Source of the DNA: Neorhodopirellula pilleata
GTDB lineage: Bacteria; Planctomycetota; Planctomycetia; Pirellulales; Pirellulaceae
DNA: 64,000 bases
Assembly: GCF_007859915.1 (NCBI RefSeq)
Contig: NZ_SJPM01000005.1
Coordinates: 248,001-312,000, forward strand
Direction of reading: 5' to 3'
The notes beneath the pieces are model-generated. The model did no database searches. It was given only the letters and a program-made list of their open reading frames with translations, and had not been told where the DNA came from. Every line of letters begins with the position of its first letter. Position 1 is the stretch's first letter. The position numbers were made by a program, and so were the translations under genes. Of this stretch, positions 8,136 through 17,235 are shown piece by piece.

Positions 8136-9425
8136 ATGAAAGTTTCAGGTTTGTATCGGCGCGCGTTTACCCTAGTCGAGTTGTTGGTGGTCATTGCGAT
8201 CATCGGAGTTTTGGTTGGTCTGTTGTTGCCAGCCGTACAAGCGGCACGTGAAGCAGCTCGTCGCATGAGTTGCAGCAACAATTTTAAGCAACTCGGTTTG
8301 GCGATTCACAATTACCATTCCGCCTACAATCAGTTGCCCAAGCATGGCACAGGTACGCTGCAACCAGCCAGTGCTCCCCCGGCGTGGCAGAGTGGTGCGT
8401 CGGCGGCAACGGCGGCTGGCAACAACCGCTTCGACTTGTCTGGGCTTGTCGGTTTGACGCCGTTCTTTGAGCAACAGGCGATTTGGGAACAGATATCAAA
8501 TCCCTACCAAATTCCAGCAGGGGATCCAGGTGCAGGCCGATTTTTCAATGCCATGGGACCTGGCCCCCATCGCAACATTGCTGAGATCAATGATCCCAGT
8601 GGTGGATCGTACCGACCCTGGGAAAGCAACATTCCGACGTTACGTTGCCCCAGCGATCCTGGTATCGGTTTGCCTTCGGCAGGTCGAACGAATTATGGGA
8701 TGTGTACAGGGGATTCTTCCGACATGAGCGCCAACGGAATTCCAGACCCTCCGACTGGAATTGCCTCGAACGGTCGAGCACAGTGGCATCGCGTGAGTCA
8801 GCGGGGTCTTTTTACTTTCCGCCCTCACGGACCAAGTGCATTCCGTGATTGCCTCGATGGACTTTCCAATACGATTGCCATGGGAGAGTTGGTAACCGAT
8901 ATAGGCGACCGTGATAAGCGAACAGCTCCACCGAGCACGCGGAATACCGTCGACCTGGCTTTGGCTGGCGGTGCCTTGTCATGTTCGACTCTGACCGATC
9001 CAACCCGTCCTCAATTCTGGGCGCCTGGGACTGGGCTGCAGAATGGCAACGAACAGCGACGCGGATACAAGTGGGCGTTTGCGAGACCGTTGTACACTCA
9101 AGTTCAAACGATTCGTCCACCTAACAGCGAGCTGTGCTTGGGAGCGTTCTCTGACACGGTCCCTAATCCAGGCACGCATGAACTTGATATGCTCGTTTCG
9201 GTCAGTAGTCGTCATCAAGGTGGAGCACACGTCTTGATGGGCGATGGTGCGGTTAAGTTTATCACCGACTCCATTGAAGCCGGCAATCAGGGTAGTCCCA
9301 TGGTCAAGTTCGTTCGTACCGCACATGCAGGCCCCTACCTGCCCGCCGGTGTCGGTTCGCCATTTGGACTTTGGGGTTCACTGGGAACCCGTGCTTCGAA
9401 GGAAACAATCGACAAAGACTTCTAG
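8136..9425 (+). CDS. DUF1559 protein with prepilin-type N-terminus (H-X9-DG family)
   Basis: The 429-residue protein starts with a type IV pilin / type II pseudopilin signal: a short basic leader, then the FTLVELLVVIAIIGVLVGLL helix (res. 11-30) suited to prepilin peptidase cleavage. The following RREAARRMSCSNNFKQLGLA-like block and the C-terminal motif HQGGAHVLMGDGAVKFI are typical of the planctomycete DUF1559 (SBP_bac_10) family. These proteins are abundant in Pirellulaceae and are presumed to be exported, possibly as pseudopilins; their function is unknown. It is the last gene inside the block bracketed by the direct repeats. Confidence 0.92.
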   Translation: MKVSGLYRRAFTLVELLVVIAIIGVLVGLLLPAVQAAREAARRMSCSNNFKQLGLAIHNYHSAYNQLPKHGTGTLQPASAPPAWQSGASAATAAGNNRFDLSGLVGLTPFFEQQAIWEQISNPYQIPAGDPGAGRFFNAMGPGPHRNIAEINDPSGGSYRPWESNIPTLRCPSDPGIGLPSAGRTNYGMCTGDSSDMSANGIPDPPTGIASNGRAQWHRVSQRGLFTFRPHGPSAFRDCLDGLSNTIAMGELVTDIGDRDKRTAPPSTRNTVDLALAGGALSCSTLTDPTRPQFWAPGTGLQNGNEQRRGYKWAFARPLYTQVQTIRPPNSELCLGAFSDTVPNPGTHELDMLVSVSSRHQGGAHVLMGDGAVKFITDSIEAGNQGSPMVKFVRTAHAGPYLPAGVGSPFGLWGSLGTRASKETIDKDF

Positions 9426-9529
9426 TAACGTCGACATGCTGCAGAGAAAACAAGCCACTGAGCCGACTTTGTACTTAAGGTTTCATCGCTCCGGTGGCTG
9501 GTGAACGCTTCGTTCGGGGGCAACGTTCG

Positions 9530-9874
9530 TTTGCCACAGGTGCGCTGCGCGATCTCTGGCAAATGGCTTGGATCCCTTCGGGATGGTTGATGTCAAGGTT
9601 GTCCGGCAGCGGCATTGGAAGAGGCTCGCGCGAAGCGTTTCACAGCCTCTTTGTTTGGTTCCGGCTTCCAGAACGAGGAACGTTGTTCTTCGATGACCGT
9701 ACTCTCATCTGCAGTTCTGGCAGGAAAATTAGGGGCAGGAAGATGATCGGCGCCAATCTTCCTGCCCTCAATTTTCCTGCCAGAAAAGAGACAGCGCAGC
9801 AGCCGACCTAAAATCCCGAAGAGCGTTCGTCAGTCCATTTCAGCGGGAGAAACCAAATCGGTCAGGTCTCAATG
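9530..9874. repeat. Long direct repeat, right copy
   Basis: This is the second, near-identical copy of 4790-5136, in the same orientation. Single-base differences are scattered through it and its right end is the same (GTCAGGTCTCAATG). It contains the same long palindrome at 9717-9783. Open frames running through it are by-products of the repeat and were not called. Confidence 0.9.
9717..9783. repeat. 67-nt near-perfect palindrome inside the right direct repeat
   Basis: Identical in structure to 4979-5045: CTGGCAGGAAAATT ... AATTTTCCTGCCAG with an 11-base loop GATCGGCGCCA. Conservation of both arms in the two copies suggests either a recent duplication or selection on the hairpin. Confidence 0.85.
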
Positions 9875-10006
9875 TGGCGGCGTTGGTCAGCGAGAGTCCA
9901 AGCGATCTGGCGATCCAAGGCACGTCCCGCTCGACGGACGACTTCGGCGAAGAATTATTCGGGAGGGGGTTACTTACGAAAGCTTACGCGATCAATCGAG
10001 GCGAAT

Positions 10007-10999
10007 TCAGTGATGATCGTGCGCGGTCGATGGCATCGGCACTAGGCCACCGTCGGTTCGTAAGTAGACCACCAGGTCTGCGATTTGTGTCGGTGTCAAG
10101 GAATCAAGCAGACCGGTCGGCATCGGCGAAACATCGCTATGCTCGCGATGAATGATCTCGTCGCGATCAATCCACTGGATTCGTTCAGGTTGAGTTGCAT
10201 CCGTTTGAACAGCTAACCGGTTTGCTTGCGATCGAGTCACCCGGCCGACGAGCAATCGTCCATCCTCGGTCACGAACCGTTCTTGGCGTCCGCCGTCGTG
10301 AATGTCCAGCGACGGTGAAAGGATGTGTTGCACCAAAGTAACGTTGTCGTGACACATCCCGATTCCCTTCAAAGGGACATTGAATGCGTCATGTCCATAT
10401 CCGTTGACGCGATGGCAGGCGACACAACCGGCCGACTGAAAGACAGCACGTCCGGATTCCACTACCGAATGACTCGGCGGTGGAAATTCCAGGGCGGCCA
10501 AACTTGATGGATCGTGCGGTGATGATCGCCGGGTGATCAATGCCGAGATGGTTGGACGCAGACCGAACTCATCGCTTTGTAACCAATACACGCGAAACGC
10601 CCGCCGATCCAACGCATCGGCGATCGCCGTTACGTGCGCATCGTCGATCTCTCGATCGAGCGAACCCGAGACGGCAAGGAAGGCTTCTCGCGTGCCGATT
10701 TGACCGGCCGCAACGATCGCTTTGGTCACCACGTCCAGGCTTGCGTCGTTGGCAAGTCGTCTTAAACAACCCATTGCACCGGGGATGTGTTCGTGCCACA
10801 GACGAATCCCTTCGGCGGCCAACATGCGATCGGTGACGTCGCCGGAGTCCGCCGCGGCGAGTACAAGGTCGGGGCGAGGCACGCGTTGATGCAGCGCGGT
10901 CGCTAGCTTGGTCTCATCGTTAGCGGTGGCCGACCCACAGATTCCCGTGGCGATCAAGACGATCGCAAGTCGCAGAAGTCCGTGGATTGGTGGTTTCAT
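10007..10999 (-). CDS. Exported c-type heme-binding protein (Pirellula/Verrucomicrobium family)
   Basis: This 330-residue protein starts with a signal peptide (LLRLAIVLIATGICGSATA). A helical HEAT-like middle follows (about 30-170), then a cytochrome c domain with a single CVACH heme motif near residue 197 and a late Met (SPMPTGLLDSL) as a likely axial ligand. The C-terminal pattern TPTQIADLVVYLRT is common in planctomycete heme proteins of the TIGR02603 kind. It probably transfers electrons in the periplasm, with an unknown partner. It stands alone beside the right direct repeat. Confidence 0.82.
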   Translation of the reverse strand: MKPPIHGLLRLAIVLIATGICGSATANDETKLATALHQRVPRPDLVLAAADSGDVTDRMLAAEGIRLWHEHIPGAMGCLRRLANDASLDVVTKAIVAAGQIGTREAFLAVSGSLDREIDDAHVTAIADALDRRAFRVYWLQSDEFGLRPTISALITRRSSPHDPSSLAALEFPPPSHSVVESGRAVFQSAGCVACHRVNGYGHDAFNVPLKGIGMCHDNVTLVQHILSPSLDIHDGGRQERFVTEDGRLLVGRVTRSQANRLAVQTDATQPERIQWIDRDEIIHREHSDVSPMPTGLLDSLTPTQIADLVVYLRTDGGLVPMPSTAHDHH

Positions 11000-11145
11000 T
11001 GGGAATGATCAGTATTGAATCGGAAGATAGCGAAACTCGCCAAAAGTTTCGGGCTGGGCTGCCAAAAGCCGAAAGTCTTCGCGACTTTCGCTGCGACGTA
11101 AACCTGGCGTTACATTGGGGTGTAGCGATTGGTTATGGGCCAACC

Positions 11146-11345
11146 GTGATTGCCGGGTGTTCGTCGCAAAGCCTCCTCCACCCAGCCTACTTAAGTAGAT
11201 CGCCTGGTTTAAGTGCCAGCCGTGATTGCCGGGTGTTCGTCGCAGAGCCTCCTCCACCCAGCCTACTTTGGCAGAGCACTTGGTTTAAGGGCCAACTGTG
11301 ATTGCCGGGTGTTCGTCGCAGAGCCTCCTCCACCCAGCCTACTTG
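11146..11345. repeat. Three tandem repeats of 76 bp
   Basis: Units begin at 11146, 11222 and 11298 with GTGATTGCCGGGTGTTCGTC and include GCCTCCTCCACCCAGCCTAC. The spacing is exactly 76 bases; the linkers differ slightly. The third unit ends at the 3' end of the minus-strand esterase gene (stop at 11339-11341), and the array separates that gene from the heme-protein gene start. Confidence 0.9.
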
Positions 11346-12331
11346 AGTAGCGTTCGTTGGAAGAACTCTAGCACGCGTTTTCGGGTGGTCGGGTGCATGA
11401 ACGTCACCATGTGGCCTTGATTGGGGATCACGGTTAAATCCACGCTCGCTCCGGCAGTTCTGAGGGCTTCGGCAAACCTCTCGCTGGTTTGCAGGGGAAC
11501 GATCATGTCGGTTTCCCCATGAATGATTTGGAACGGCGGGTCGCCGGCCGAGGCGTGTGCGGTTGGCGATGCGGCTTCGTAAAGATCAGGGAAATCTCGA
11601 CGGGGGCCGTTGAGGAAATAAGTGAACGTCTCGTTATCGAGCGGCATGACTCGGAAATCGCAAGGCGGTCCGCCGGCACAAACAGCGGCCACTCTTGGCA
11701 ACTGCTCCCAGCGTGGATCATCGGTGGGCCAAGTCGTTGCCGGCGCGACTGTTTCGATCGGCTCATCGCCGAGAACCCCGATGAGCGCCGAGAGGTGTCC
11801 GCCGGCCGAATATCCGAACATCCCGATACGTGAGACATCAATACATAGCCGCTCGGCGTTTTGGGTCAGGTACCGCAGACCTTCGCGAACGTCATCCGCT
11901 TGAGCAGGGAACTTCGCCTGCGGGGCGAGTCGATAGTTGATGTTCAGGATCACAAAACCGAGGCGACAGAGATCTTCGCAGTACGCCCCGAGCATCCATT
12001 TGTCGCCCGCAATCCAGCCTCCGCCGTGAACCAATAGGATCGCAGGTCGCGGGATGCCGGTCACGTCGAATGTCGCCGCATCGGCTGAATTCACTTGGTC
12101 GGCTGAATTCAACTGGTCGGCCGGAAGAACGGGGACATACAAATCGGCCAACGCCGCCGTCGGTTGATCTGGATCGACCGAGTCGTTGTAGGCAACGTTC
12201 CAAAACTTGGCGACGTTGACCCCGTCTGGTTGAGTCGCGTCCGGCCTTTGCGTGACTTCAGGCGTATCGGCTCTCGCACTGCATGGTCGCACTAATAAAA
12301 TCGATGCGACGACTAAGGCCCAAAGAGCCAA
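11339..12331 (-). CDS. Secreted alpha/beta-hydrolase (carboxylesterase-like)
   Basis: The fold is clear: oxyanion motif LLVHGGGWIAGDK, nucleophile motif GYSAGGH (GxSxG), acidic region HGETDMIVP and a late His in NQGHMV. The protein probably hydrolyses an ester in the periplasm. The open frame extends to 12748, but residues before about 12331 are encoded by an interspersed repeat and look random. I therefore prefer a TTG at 12331, with AGGAAA upstream, which gives a signal peptide ALWALVVASILLVRPCSARA and a 330-residue protein. The start is uncertain. A short duplicated NSADQVNSAD stretch lies before the first core strand. Confidence 0.8.
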   Translation of the reverse strand: MALWALVVASILLVRPCSARADTPEVTQRPDATQPDGVNVAKFWNVAYNDSVDPDQPTAALADLYVPVLPADQLNSADQVNSADAATFDVTGIPRPAILLVHGGGWIAGDKWMLGAYCEDLCRLGFVILNINYRLAPQAKFPAQADDVREGLRYLTQNAERLCIDVSRIGMFGYSAGGHLSALIGVLGDEPIETVAPATTWPTDDPRWEQLPRVAAVCAGGPPCDFRVMPLDNETFTYFLNGPRRDFPDLYEAASPTAHASAGDPPFQIIHGETDMIVPLQTSERFAEALRTAGASVDLTVIPNQGHMVTFMHPTTRKRVLEFFQRTLLK

Positions 12332-12737
12332 GCGATTTCCTGTACCGGTTATCGCCGCATTTGGTGTGCTTTGAAGATTATCGATACACGCCCGACTCGC
12401 AAGCGATGGGATTCGCTGGTATCTGGAATTGTAAAACGCATCCCCTTGCTTGCGGGCTGTTGATTTAATTAGCCGTACCGCGTTAGCGGCGGTTACCTGG
12501 ACGCCAACCGGGGCTAACGCCCATCGGCTAATTGTTGTCATTCGGTATGCGACTAAATCAACAGCTCGCTTGCGCGTCGGGCTTGTATGTTTGAGGCGTA
12601 GCCGCCTTGAAAGGCGCGTGATGGCCCCGCGTCGATGGACATATGCTGTGCGAAGAAATAACATCATCAAGAATATCCGTGCCGGGTAGGCGAGTGGAAA
12701 AGATTCACCCACCCGGCTGGCGCGTGCGATGGGATGG
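12332..12737. repeat. Intergenic region with a diverged palindromic element
   Basis: GCGGGCTGTTGATTTA (from about 12455) and TAAATCAACAGCTCGC (to about 12575) are inverted ends of the family described at 24221, but the core between them differs (GCCGTACCGCGTTAGCGGC, then GGGGCTAACGCCCATCGGC). The rest is gene-free. The esterase frame runs through it by chance. Confidence 0.65.
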
Positions 12738-14984
12738 TCAGTTGGCACGTGCCAAGTTTTGTGCCCTCAATGCGTCGACGTATTGATGAGTGACGTTGAG
12801 CACCTCTTGGTTGTAGTAAGTGTCTTGGAACACCACTTCGGTCGCCAATTGTTGCTCGAGTTCCTCTTTCTCGTCTTCTTTTTGGGCATTCAGTTCGGCA
12901 CGACGTTCCATGAACTTTGTTTCATTGATCGAGATCGTCGCCTGATCTTTTTGCTGAACGTAGAGTTCGATCCGTCGCATGAGATCCGCGAACTCTTCGT
13001 TCTCGGCAATGCGTTTCTGAGAACTAACACGCAGGTTGTTCACGACATCGGTCGGCACCATGCGGTACAGATTGTGCCTCGCCGGGTTCACTCGATCGTG
13101 TTCCAGCGCGTACTCCAGGTCGCCTTCGGCAACCGGCATCTTTGCGGTTAAACTGGGTAGCACGATGTCCGCCGGAACACCTTTGAGTTGAGTGCTCTCA
13201 CCGTCGGGAAGATAGAATTGTTGTAGGGTGACCTTCAAGGCACCGTAGTTGGCACGTTTGATTCGGAACAGAGATTGGCCGATATCCATCAACGTTTGAA
13301 CGGTTCCTTTGCCGTGAGTTTGAGGGTCGCCGACGACCAAGCCGCGACGATAATCCCTGATCGCACCGGCAAGAATCTCGCTCGCACTGGCGCTGAGTTT
13401 ACTGGTCAAAACAACCAGAGGTCCGTCCCACACCGTACCGATTTGATCGTCGTCGTATTTTTGAACGCTTCCGTTGGCGTCCTTGACTTGGACTACCGGA
13501 CCTTGATCGATGAACAATCCGGTGAGGCTGATCGCTTCGGTCAAGCTACCACCGCCGTTGCGGCTTAGGTCCAAAACCACACCGCCGACGTTTTGGCGTT
13601 TGAAGTCCTCGAGCAGTTTGGCGACATCGCGGGTGCTACTGCGGAAGTCGGTCTCGTTTCGCTTGGCCGATTCCATGTCCATGTAGAAACTCGGCAGATT
13701 GATGTAACCGAGTTTCATCGTGCCACTGCCCGGAAGCGTGTGCTCGATGACTTGGCCTCGAGCGGCGGAATCTTCCAACTCGACGCGGGCTCGGACGATT
13801 TCATAGATCTCGACGTTGCCTGAACCACCAGGTTTGACGCCCAGACGAACCACCGATCCGGCTTTGCCACGAATCAGTTTCACCACTTCCTTCAAAGGCA
13901 TTTCGATGATATCGATCATCTCTCCCGAATCGCCTTGACCGACCGAAACGATGATGTCGTCGGGCTTGAGTTTGCCATGACCGTCGGCGGCACCACCGGG
14001 AATGATTTGCTTAACCTGGGTCATGCCGTCTTTTTCCCCCAGCGAGGCCCCGATGCCGTCGAGGTTCAATCGCATCGAGATCGAGAAATCCTCGAGTGTC
14101 GCTGGCGACATGTAAGTTGAGTGTGGGTCATAACTGCTTGTGACGGAAGTCAGAAACATTTCCAAAATGTCGTCGCTGCTGGTACCTTTCCAGCGTGCGG
14201 CGTAACGGTCGTAGCGACGCATCAATTGATCCCGAGCTTCCTGGCCGACGACCGGATCATCGGCGTCTTTCAGGTCGAGCAACGACAGCTTCAACTGCCG
14301 ACGCCAGCGGTCGCGGGCTTCGTCGTCGTTCTTGGCATATTGAGCGGCTTCACGGTCAATGACGACGTCTTCGTCGATGTTGAAATCGAACTCGCCTTTG
14401 AGCAATTCTCGGATCGTTTCGACGCGTTGATCGACGCGGCGGGTGAACTGTTCGAAAATGTAATACGCGAGGTCCAAGTTGCCTGCTTTGACGTGATCAT
14501 CCACGACTGCGGCGTAGCGTTGGAATTGATCAATGTCCGACTGCAGGAAATAAAGTTTCAACGGGTCGAATGCTTCCACGTAGAGTTGCAAAGCTCGCTG
14601 GCTTAGTTCGTCATTAAGATCTTTGCCCGAGACGTGTTCGCTGGGCATCAGCCGTGCGATCAGTCGCGACACCACACCGTCTTGTGGTGCGGGTTTGGGC
14701 AGCGCCACGGGGGCGGCTGCGTTGATCGGCGGGCGAGCTTGTTCACGGGAGGCCGATTGAGTCTCCAGCGGAACGGCTTGCGGCAATGTGGTTTCTTGGG
14801 CGTTCAGCGACGGAAGCGTTGTCCCCGTCCCCACGATGGCACCGGTGGTTGCGATGACGGCGAGGGTCGTCCGAGCGGACCGTGAGAGAAACGAGATCCA
14901 TCGGCAGCTCGGAGGGGCCGCTTGAGATTGCGAGCGGTGAGCAGATGGACGACCGGGAACCACCAAGGCAGGGCGATGCAACAT
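12738..14984 (-). CDS. prc: Tail-specific (C-terminal processing) protease, S41 family
   Basis: The 748-residue protein carries an N-terminal export segment (TTLAVIATTGAIVGTGTTLP), a long helical Tsp N-domain, a PDZ domain (about 330-430, GIGASLGEKDGMTQVKQIIPG) and an S41 protease core. The catalytic Ser is in SASASEILAGA and the Lys in THGKGTVQT. The family degrades or trims periplasmic proteins from exposed C-termini. A GTG start at 15086 is possible, but the ATG at 14984 is closer to the signal sequence. The gene is divergent from the BBP7 outer-membrane gene. The C-terminal region is charged and coiled-coil-like (AQKEDEKEELEQQL). The symbol follows E. coli Prc/Tsp; another paralog could exist elsewhere. 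Confidence 0.9.
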   Translation of the reverse strand: MLHRPALVVPGRPSAHRSQSQAAPPSCRWISFLSRSARTTLAVIATTGAIVGTGTTLPSLNAQETTLPQAVPLETQSASREQARPPINAAAPVALPKPAPQDGVVSRLIARLMPSEHVSGKDLNDELSQRALQLYVEAFDPLKLYFLQSDIDQFQRYAAVVDDHVKAGNLDLAYYIFEQFTRRVDQRVETIRELLKGEFDFNIDEDVVIDREAAQYAKNDDEARDRWRRQLKLSLLDLKDADDPVVGQEARDQLMRRYDRYAARWKGTSSDDILEMFLTSVTSSYDPHSTYMSPATLEDFSISMRLNLDGIGASLGEKDGMTQVKQIIPGGAADGHGKLKPDDIIVSVGQGDSGEMIDIIEMPLKEVVKLIRGKAGSVVRLGVKPGGSGNVEIYEIVRARVELEDSAARGQVIEHTLPGSGTMKLGYINLPSFYMDMESAKRNETDFRSSTRDVAKLLEDFKRQNVGGVVLDLSRNGGGSLTEAISLTGLFIDQGPVVQVKDANGSVQKYDDDQIGTVWDGPLVVLTSKLSASASEILAGAIRDYRRGLVVGDPQTHGKGTVQTLMDIGQSLFRIKRANYGALKVTLQQFYLPDGESTQLKGVPADIVLPSLTAKMPVAEGDLEYALEHDRVNPARHNLYRMVPTDVVNNLRVSSQKRIAENEEFADLMRRIELYVQQKDQATISINETKFMERRAELNAQKEDEKEELEQQLATEVVFQDTYYNQEVLNVTHQYVDALRAQNLARAN

Positions 14985-15276
14985 GAAAATTCTATCTGTG
15001 TGTTTTGGTCTGCCGTCAATTCGACCCTTCAAAGCCGTCAAACTGGCGGTTGGATGGAAATGGTCACGCCGATGGGTGAACCACACTATGGGATGGTAGG
15101 AAAGGACGGAAAGTCAGGCAACCGCGATTCCCATGGTTCTTTTGATACGCAGGGTAAGAAAACCGGTTCAGGTTGGTCCGATTGTTCCGAATTTACCGAA
15201 TGTTGGTGGCCGGATGTGCCGATAACTCCGCTTGAAGCGATTCCTACGCAGGCAAGTAATGATTCAGGAAACTGGG

Positions 15277-17235
15277 ATGAAAACTCGACCTCACTCGAAC
15301 TCGAACCTCTCCGACCAGGCCCGATGGCGTGATGCCCGGCCTTGGATGGCAGCCTGCTTGGCGTTCGTAGCGACCCTCACGACGGCCGATTCGGCTGTTC
15401 AAGCGGGGCCTCCGTCGCCGGCCGATTCGATCGACTACGCCGCAAGCGGCTTTCAATTGCCGCCAGGTGTGAACCCGACGGCCTGGGCCACGGCGTCCGG
15501 CGTTAGTTCAGCGGGCGGCATGAATTTCGCCAGCCAACCAACGATCAGCGGCCCCATGATGGGCATGCCGATGATGGGCGGCCCCGCTCCCATGGGGAGC
15601 CCCGCCAGCATGATGGCGATGGGAATGCCCGGAATGGGACCCAACGGACCGATCATGGGACGCCCCGGAATGCAAGGGCCGATGTACCAAAACCAATCCG
15701 CAATGCAGCCGGGCGGTTCGATGCCGGGTGCCAGTTCGATCCCCACATCATTCCCTTCTGGGCCGATTCCCGGATATGGACCTGGGCAATCTCCGGTCGT
15801 TTCGACGGGACTGCAGGCTCCTTATGGACCGGCCGCTTACCAATCCGCGATGCAGGCTCCCTATGGCGTGATGCCGGTCGGTTTCCATCAGGGTGTTGGA
15901 TGCGACGGCTCGTGCGGCGATCCCGCTTGTGGAGTCGAATACATGGAGTGTGCGTGCGATGGCGGAGCGTGTCCTCCGCGTCGTCGCTTTCGAGGTTTAT
16001 TGTCGGCCTTCAAGGGCGATTGTCGTCAATGCCAAGGGGCAGGATGTGCGTCGTGTGCGGAACGAGCGTTGCAGAACGATTGCATCGGCTACGGCGGCGC
16101 ACTGGGTGATATGGTTAGCGGTAAGTGCATGGATAGCGATTTCGGGATCCTGATGGGATCGATCGGCGGCGGCATGGCCGGGCTGGCCGAATGCTTGTCA
16201 CCCTATACCGAAGCGGGACGGTGTGCGCAGCGATGGTATGATGTTTCGGCCGAGTACATGGGGCTGACATCGAACTTCAGCCAAGGAGGTCAGGTCTTCG
16301 CGACTCGCGGTGTGGGTGGTGATCCGGTCTTGCGTTTAAGTGACGTCGACAGTTCGGACCTGGCTTCAGGCGTGCGGCTATCGTTGGCCGTCATCATGGG
16401 CGTGGGCGGCAATCTGGAAGTCACGTATATGGGCGGTCACGAATGGAGTGACAGCGCACGGGCGATCGGAGATGTCAATCTCGCGGGCGAAGGCAACTTG
16501 TTTTCATACATTAGCGCATTCGGAATCACACCGGCCGGTGGCTACGACGATACCGATCGCTCACTCAGCCAATCGCTCAGTGCGGAATCTCGATTCCACA
16601 GCGGCGAACTCAACTATCGCCGACGCCTCGTTGGGCCGTATTGCAAGTTTCAAGGCTCATGGCTCGTCGGGATGCGATACCTTCGCTTCGACAACGATCT
16701 CGGATATTCGACTGTAGGTTCATTCAACGACGGTGCTGGCATTACCGGAACACTAGGCGGCGATCTTGGCAACGAACTTCGGTTCTTCAATTCATTAACC
16801 CAAACCAAGAACGATTACTTCGGTGCTCAGCTTGGTTGCGACTTCTGGTGGAATGTCGTCCCCGGCATTCAGTTTGGTGTTGAGATGAAAGGTGCGTGGA
16901 TGCAGAACGACTGGGAACGCAACTACACCATCGCGGCCAACTCGGCCGGTCCTGGGGCAGTCGCGGGAACGGCGTCACGACGTGATAGTGACAACAAGGG
17001 TACCGTCATGGGCGACCTGCAAACGACGTTGCTCTATCGATTCTCCCACGAGTGGACCTTCCGGTCATCGTATCATCTGATGGCGATCGACGATGTGCTC
17101 GGCAACACGTTGCCACGCAACGCCATTGTCGGTGCGGTCGACGGAAACCCGCTCACGGACCCGGCTGCTGCTCCGGTGGTCTTCAACAGTGCCGTGTTGC
17201 AAGGCTTCACGGTCGGTTTGGAATACTTGTGGTAA
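15277..17235 (+). CDS. BBP7-family outer-membrane beta-barrel protein
   Basis: The 652-residue protein starts at an ATG with AGGA upstream and has a signal peptide (WMAACLAFVATLTTADSAVQA). Next is a Met/Gly/Pro-rich low-complexity stretch (PMMGMPMMGGPAPMGSP and similar), then a Cys-rich segment with several CxxC-like pairs (about residues 205-270). The C-terminal half has alternating beta-strand sequence and ends in an aromatic residue (FTVGLEYLW), as outer-membrane barrels do. The planctomycete BBP7 family is defined mainly by such barrels; transported substrate is unknown. The Cys-rich linker suggests disulfide cross-linking in the envelope, which is an inference. Confidence 0.8.
   Translation: MKTRPHSNSNLSDQARWRDARPWMAACLAFVATLTTADSAVQAGPPSPADSIDYAASGFQLPPGVNPTAWATASGVSSAGGMNFASQPTISGPMMGMPMMGGPAPMGSPASMMAMGMPGMGPNGPIMGRPGMQGPMYQNQSAMQPGGSMPGASSIPTSFPSGPIPGYGPGQSPVVSTGLQAPYGPAAYQSAMQAPYGVMPVGFHQGVGCDGSCGDPACGVEYMECACDGGACPPRRRFRGLLSAFKGDCRQCQGAGCASCAERALQNDCIGYGGALGDMVSGKCMDSDFGILMGSIGGGMAGLAECLSPYTEAGRCAQRWYDVSAEYMGLTSNFSQGGQVFATRGVGGDPVLRLSDVDSSDLASGVRLSLAVIMGVGGNLEVTYMGGHEWSDSARAIGDVNLAGEGNLFSYISAFGITPAGGYDDTDRSLSQSLSAESRFHSGELNYRRRLVGPYCKFQGSWLVGMRYLRFDNDLGYSTVGSFNDGAGITGTLGGDLGNELRFFNSLTQTKNDYFGAQLGCDFWWNVVPGIQFGVEMKGAWMQNDWERNYTIAANSAGPGAVAGTASRRDSDNKGTVMGDLQTTLLYRFSHEWTFRSSYHLMAIDDVLGNTLPRNAIVGAVDGNPLTDPAAAPVVFNSAVLQGFTVGLEYLW

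Noticed and set aside
9494..9811. Open frames inside the direct repeats (also 4849-5118)
   Set aside because: They translate palindromic repeat DNA and are frame-dependent in both copies; no protein features.
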